NCBI GenBank assembly: GCA_958477465.1
Contig: CAUEFX010000096.1
Location: 1-9,857 of the forward strand
Direction: 5' to 3'
DNA length: 9,857 nucleotides
From: an uncultured Bacteroides sp.
GTDB taxonomy: Bacteria > Bacteroidota > Bacteroidia > Bacteroidales > Bacteroidaceae
Shown here piece after piece: positions 6,674 to 9,857 of the stretch; the stretch's first letter is position 1, and every line of letters begins with the position of its first letter. The position numbers and the translations under genes are program-made. Under the pieces are notes generated by a model. It did not search any database, was not told where the DNA came from, and was given only the letters and a program-made list of their open reading frames with translations.

Positions 6674-7591
6674 ATGACAGAAGACATAAAGGCCGTAAAA
6701 CATATCAGCGAGTACGATGCAATGGTAGGTGCGGAAACACTGCATCCGCTTGTCAACGTGGTGGACTTCTCGCGGCTACCACCGATACGCAATATCAGTT
6801 TCAAACGGTTGTTCGGTTATTATGCAGTCTACTTGAAGGGACGCAAATATTCTGAATTGCACTACGGATGCAACACCTATAATTATGAGGAGGGAGCACT
6901 GGTCTTCATGGCTCCGGGACAAGTAGCAGGAGTTGCAGACGATGGAGTACCGCACCAGATGACTACCCGCGTACTGATGTTCCACCCGGACCTGTTGCGC
7001 GGTACTTACCTCCAGCCCCTCATGAGACAGTACACCTACTTTTCCTACAACACCCATGAAGCACTTTTCCCTACGGAAGAAGAAAAGACACTCATCATTG
7101 ACTGCTTCGGGCATATAGAAAACGAATTGAGGCACTTCGATGAAAGCAGCATGCCGATTGTCATCGACTACATCAAACTGGTGCTCGACTACTGTACACG
7201 CTTTTACCGCCGCAGATTTTCGGCCGACCAACCGCAAAGCCAAGATTTCCTCGCCCGGTTGGAACAGTTACTCGATGAATACTTCCATTCCGGCACCTCC
7301 CTTACTGAAGGTGTCCCTACCGTTACGTATTGTGCCGATAAGCTATGCTTCTCCACCAACTATTTCAATGACCTCGTACGTACAGCTACAGGTATCTCCG
7401 CACTGAAACTGATACACGGAAAGATGTTGGAAATAGCCAAAGAGAAATTATCCGATTCTACGAAACGTATCAATGAAATAGCTGCCGAAATCGGTTTCCA
7501 ACAGCCACAGAGCTTCAACGTATGGTTCAAGAAAACAGAAGGATGTACGCCTTTGCAGTACCAAAAAGCGGTTATAAAAGGAATGGACTGA
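6674..7591 (+). CDS. AraC-family transcriptional regulator (second paralogue)
   Basis: This 305-residue protein has the same plan as the regulator at 3827-4741: HPLVNVVD near the start, a cupin-like YNYEEGALVFMAPGQV (69-84), LMFHPDLLRGTYL (101-113), FSYNTHEAL, then two helix-turn-helix units at about 215-240 (CADKLCFSTNYFNDLVRTATG) and 264-291 (ending GFQQPQSFNVWFKKTEGCTP). The first recognition helix region is nearly the same in both proteins (STNYFSDLV versus STNYFNDLV), but the second differs (QYPQHFTRW versus QQPQSFNVW). They could therefore share half of a site and differ in the other half. ATG 6674 is the natural start by alignment with the paralogue. It is divergent from the efflux gene and upstream of the AKR5-like reductase, both of which carry the shared operator. 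The effector is unknown. Confidence 0.92.
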   Translation: MTEDIKAVKHISEYDAMVGAETLHPLVNVVDFSRLPPIRNISFKRLFGYYAVYLKGRKYSELHYGCNTYNYEEGALVFMAPGQVAGVADDGVPHQMTTRVLMFHPDLLRGTYLQPLMRQYTYFSYNTHEALFPTEEEKTLIIDCFGHIENELRHFDESSMPIVIDYIKLVLDYCTRFYRRRFSADQPQSQDFLARLEQLLDEYFHSGTSLTEGVPTVTYCADKLCFSTNYFNDLVRTATGISALKLIHGKMLEIAKEKLSDSTKRINEIAAEIGFQQPQSFNVWFKKTEGCTPLQYQKAVIKGMD

Positions 7592-7682
7592 TCGTGATTG
7601 GCGATACACTGGGCAAATATGGAACGATACCGGCAGGAAATGATTCCCCCAATCGTTGCATCCGATTCACAGCTATAGCAAT

Positions 7683-7751
7683 TATCTGTAAAATAGGTAA
7701 TAAAATCTGTAATATGAACATTGCATGGCATTTACATTCTCAGTAATTTTG
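7683..7751 (+). promoter_or_regulatory. Operator D and promoter of the AKR5-like reductase gene
   Basis: Half-sites TCTGTAA start at 7685 and 7706, 21 bp apart in direct orientation, with GGTAA at 7696-7700. The proximal copy reads TCTGTAAT. The -7 box TAATTTTG starts at 7744, 38 bp from the first base of the proximal half-site, as in operators A, B and C. The predicted transcript would begin near 7758 and carry a leader of almost 90 nt. Confidence 0.75.
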
Positions 7752-7770
7752 CCATAGAAAGAATAACTTA

Positions 7771-7829
7771 GAGTCTGTTCAGATTTTGCCCGGTATTATA
7801 TTATATAAGAGTAAAATCCGAACAGGCTC
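7771..7829. repeat. Intergenic hairpin repeat, copy 2, in the reductase leader
   Basis: Arms GAGTCTGTTCAGATTTT (7771-7787) and AAAATCCGAACAGGCTC (7813-7829) pair over 17 positions, with one G-U pair and one mismatch as RNA, around a 25-base A/T-rich loop containing TATAAGAG. The element lies between promoter D and the ATG at 7845, so it would be transcribed. It resembles copy 1 in its ends and loop. There is no T run after it in the plus direction (CCCAAAACAATAG follows), so it is not an ordinary terminator for plus-strand transcripts. Confidence 0.65.
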
Positions 7830-7844
7830 CCAAAACAATAGATT

Positions 7845-8708
7845 ATGCAGAACATAACATTAAACAACGGTGTTGAGATGCCCCAAATGGGCTATGGTGT
7901 TTATCTGGTCAGTCCGGAAGAGTGTAAACGTTGTGTACTTGATGCCATCAGTGTGGGTTATAGGCTCATCGATACGGCACAAGCCTATTACAATGAGGAG
8001 GGCGTGGGTAAAGCCATCACCCGATGCGGTGTGCCGCGCAACGAGCTTTTCATCACCACCAAAGTATGGATAAGCAATGCCGGAGAACAGAAAGCAGCCC
8101 AAAGTATTGACGAATCTTTGCGTAAACTGCAGACCGACTACATAGACCTCCTGCTTATCCATCAGCCGTTCTCTGATTATTACGGCACCTATCGGGCAAT
8201 GGAACAGGCTGTACGAGCTGGTAAGGTGCGTGCCATCGGAGTAAGCAATTTCTACCCCGACCGCTTTGTAGACCTGGCAGAAAACGTAGAGATAAAGCCT
8301 GCTGTAAACCAGTTGCGCACCAATGTATTCAGCCAGCAGTGGGACATGGAAAAGGAAATAGGCAAATACGGCACTAAGATCATGGCATGGGCCCCGATCG
8401 CCCAGGCAGGCGAAGAGTTGTTCAATAACCTTGTACTGAAAGCCATTGCCGAAAGCCACAACAAGAGTGTCACACAAGTAGCATTGCGCTACCTTATCCA
8501 ACGTGACATCATCGCCATTCCCAAATCCACGCACATCGAGCGTATGAAACAGAATCTGGATGTATTCGACTTCGAACTGACCGATGCCGAAATGCAGTCC
8601 ATCCTACCGCTTGACCAGCCGCAGGATTTCCAATGGTCACACCGCAACCCCGAACTGGTACGCTTCCTGCTGGAGTACGACAAGAAGTTTAACCCGGGCA
8701 ACAAATAA
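7845..8708 (+). CDS. Aldo/keto reductase, AKR5 (2,5-diketo-D-gluconate reductase-like) family
   Basis: The 287-residue product is a cytosolic NADPH-dependent reductase of aldehydes and ketones. It starts with NNGVEMPQMGYGVY, typical of the family. The catalytic tetrad is complete: Asp43 and Tyr48 (LIDTAQAYYNEEGVG), Lys73 (TTKVW), His106 (LLIHQP). The strand signature GKVRAIGVSNF (126-136) and the cofactor site IPKSTHIERMKQN (225-237) are present. No signal peptide is seen, unlike the Tat-signal reductase at 1850-3019, to which it is only distantly related. Length is normal. ATG 7845 is the natural start. Relatives such as DkgA/DkgB in E. coli reduce methylglyoxal and other carbonyls. Operator D links it to the efflux, acetyltransferase and reductase-hydrolase promoters. 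It is convergent with the glycosylase gene, with 33 bp between stops. Confidence 0.92.
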   Translation: MQNITLNNGVEMPQMGYGVYLVSPEECKRCVLDAISVGYRLIDTAQAYYNEEGVGKAITRCGVPRNELFITTKVWISNAGEQKAAQSIDESLRKLQTDYIDLLLIHQPFSDYYGTYRAMEQAVRAGKVRAIGVSNFYPDRFVDLAENVEIKPAVNQLRTNVFSQQWDMEKEIGKYGTKIMAWAPIAQAGEELFNNLVLKAIAESHNKSVTQVALRYLIQRDIIAIPKSTHIERMKQNLDVFDFELTDAEMQSILPLDQPQDFQWSHRNPELVRFLLEYDKKFNPGNK

Positions 8709-8741
8709 CCGGGAGACGGATACGCAGTACTGATCAGTGAG

Positions 8742-9320
8742 TCATCCTTTTCGGCAAAAACAGTCCGCCAGATGGTCATTGATAAACCCCGAAGCCTGCA
8801 AATGAGCATAGCAAATAGTCGTTCCGAAGAATTTGAAGCCCCTTTTTTTCATATCCTTGCTCATGGCATCGGATTCGGGGGATGACACCGGAATCTCACT
8901 CAATGAATGAAAAATGTTGATAATCGGTTTTCTGTCGGGAAAAAACGACAATGTATATTCATAGAAGCTACCGAACTCTTTTTGCAGGCCGAGGAACAGT
9001 TTTGCATTGGTGATGGTCGATTTGATTTTCAGGCGGTTTCTCACAATGCCGTCAAACTGCATCAGCCGTTCCACATCCTCATCGGTCATTTGTGCCACCA
9101 ATCCGGCATCGAAGCCACAGAAAGCCTTGCGGTATCCCTCCCGCTTCCTGAGAATCGTAATCCAGCTCAATCCGGCTTGCGCACTCTCCAACACAAGAAA
9201 CTCAAACAGCGTCTTGTCATCAGTCACTAATTTCCCCCACTCTTGGTCGTGGTATCTCACATACAATTCGTCAGTTCCGCACCAACCACAACGTCCGTTT
9301 ATCAGATCTTGCATAATCAT
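8742..9320 (-). CDS. tag: DNA-3-methyladenine glycosylase I
   Basis: The 192-residue protein removes 3-methyladenine from alkylated DNA as the first step of base excision repair. It opens with GRCGWCGTDELYVRYHDQEWG, the Tag signature. Zinc ligands matching those of E. coli Tag are Cys11, His24, His183 and Cys187. Glu45 in LESAQAGLSW fits the conserved glutamate of the base pocket. GIVRNRLKI (91-99) is the DNA-binding helix-hairpin-helix region, and KFFGTTICYAHLQASGFINDH is the conserved C-terminal block. Start is ATG 9320 or ATG 9314, two codons apart; there is no strong Shine-Dalgarno. It follows butyrate kinase by 15 bp on the same strand and is probably co-transcribed with it. It has no copy of the shared operator. 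Confidence 0.95.
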   Translation of the reverse strand: MIMQDLINGRCGWCGTDELYVRYHDQEWGKLVTDDKTLFEFLVLESAQAGLSWITILRKREGYRKAFCGFDAGLVAQMTDEDVERLMQFDGIVRNRLKIKSTITNAKLFLGLQKEFGSFYEYTLSFFPDRKPIINIFHSLSEIPVSSPESDAMSKDMKKRGFKFFGTTICYAHLQASGFINDHLADCFCRKG

Positions 9321-9335
9321 AACATTTATAATATT

Positions 9336-9857
9336 TTACTCATAAACAGCAACCGGCAATTCTCCCCGCAAAGCGCCCAATGCATTCTGTGCCAAAGCCT
9401 CCAGTTCATCTTCACCCGGGTAGACATGTACCGGTGCCAGAAAAGAGATACGCTCCGTAAGGCGGGAAACCACATACTCGGAATGTGCTATTCCGCCGGT
9501 CAGCAAGATAGCGTCGACTTTGCCGTAAAGGGTAACAGCAGCTGCACCGATGCCTTTGGCTACCTGGTAAATCATGGCATTCAATATCAGTTCGGCTTTC
9601 CGGTCTCCCTTTCCGATAGCATCCACGATAGCGGGAATATCGGTCGTACCCAGATGGGCGGCCAGTCCGGCGCGACCGGAGATGCGTTTCTTCAATTCAT
9701 CTTTTGTGAAACGTCCGCTATAACAAAGATCGATCAACGGTCCTGCCGGAAGCGTGCCGGCACGTTCGGGAGAAAACGGCCCTTCACCATCGAGGGCATT
9801 ATTCACATCGATAGCACGGCCATGTTCATGCGCACCGATGGAGATACCACCGCCAAG
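9336..9857 (-). CDS. buk: Butyrate kinase, C-terminal part
   Basis: The frame enters from the right edge and ends at TAA 9338-9336 (173 residues visible, roughly half of the usual length of about 355). The visible part starts LGGGISIGAHEHGRAIDVNNALDGEGPFSPER when read in short blocks: LGGGISIGAHEHGR, then AIDVNNALDGEGPFSPER. This is the nucleotide-binding core of the acetate/butyrate kinase (ASKHA) superfamily, and INNALDGEGPFSPERxGxLP-type blocks mark butyrate kinase rather than acetate kinase. AILLTGGIAHSEYV (second phosphate-binding loop) and VYPGEDELEALAQNALGALRGE close the protein. It interconverts butyryl phosphate and butyrate with ADP/ATP. The codon at 9806 is an internal GTG, not a start. 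Tag follows 15 bp downstream. Confidence 0.93.
   Translation of the reverse strand, partial: LGGGISIGAHEHGRAIDVNNALDGEGPFSPERAGTLPAGPLIDLCYSGRFTKDELKKRISGRAGLAAHLGTTDIPAIVDAIGKGDRKAELILNAMIYQVAKGIGAAAVTLYGKVDAILLTGGIAHSEYVVSRLTERISFLAPVHVYPGEDELEALAQNALGALRGELPVAVYE

Noticed and set aside
7860..8534. 224-codon minus-strand frame opposite the AKR5-like reductase
   Set aside because: It is the mirror of a well-conserved gene, has no recognisable motif, and has no promoter or start context.
8729..8738. Palindrome ACTGATCAGT between the convergent reductase and glycosylase genes as a bidirectional terminator
   Set aside because: Only five base pairs per arm with no loop and no T run on either side; probably chance.

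Overview
The window looks like a chromosomal segment of a gut Bacteroidales bacterium (Bacteroides, Phocaeicola or Parabacteroides type). The signs are promoter -7 boxes of the Bacteroidota form TAnnTTTG, few clear Shine-Dalgarno sequences, a secreted glycoside hydrolase family 2 enzyme and a butyrate kinase. There are nine protein genes, two of them cut by the window edges. I see no rRNA, tRNA, CRISPR array or transposase.

Layout. (1) 1-286, minus: N-terminus of a secreted GH2 enzyme. (2) 287-810: non-coding, with a strong minus-strand terminator at 498-537. (3) 811-3019, minus: a two-gene operon of a Tat-signal aldo/keto reductase followed by a lipoprotein alpha/beta hydrolase. (4) 3222-3770, plus: a divergent maltose-O-acetyltransferase-like hexapeptide acetyltransferase. 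(5) 3827-4741, plus: an AraC-type regulator. (6) 4738-6069, minus: a DHA2-type drug efflux protein whose stop overlaps that of the regulator. (7) 6674-7591, plus: a second, paralogous AraC-type regulator. (8) 7845-8708, plus: an AKR5-like cytosolic aldo/keto reductase. (9) 8742-9857, minus: butyrate kinase (partial) followed by DNA-3-methyladenine glycosylase I.

The main result is that genes 3 to 8 look like one regulon. Four promoters (aldo/keto reductase-hydrolase operon, acetyltransferase, efflux pump, second aldo/keto reductase) share a 21-bp-periodic direct repeat whose proximal half-site is TCTGTGAT or TCTGTAAT. In all four the first base of that half-site is exactly 38 bp upstream of the first base of the -7 box, and none has a clear -33 box. 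This is the arrangement expected for activation by an AraC-family protein, and two AraC paralogues sit inside the cluster. Reductases, acetyltransferase, esterase-like lipoprotein and efflux pump under one operator suggest a defence module against a reactive or toxic small molecule, perhaps a carbonyl compound. That function is inferred; the inducer is unknown.

Other points of interest are two related hairpin repeats in the intergenic regions (one in the predicted leader of the second reductase gene), a possible small RNA unit at about 498-593, and a possible leader peptide upstream of the efflux gene.
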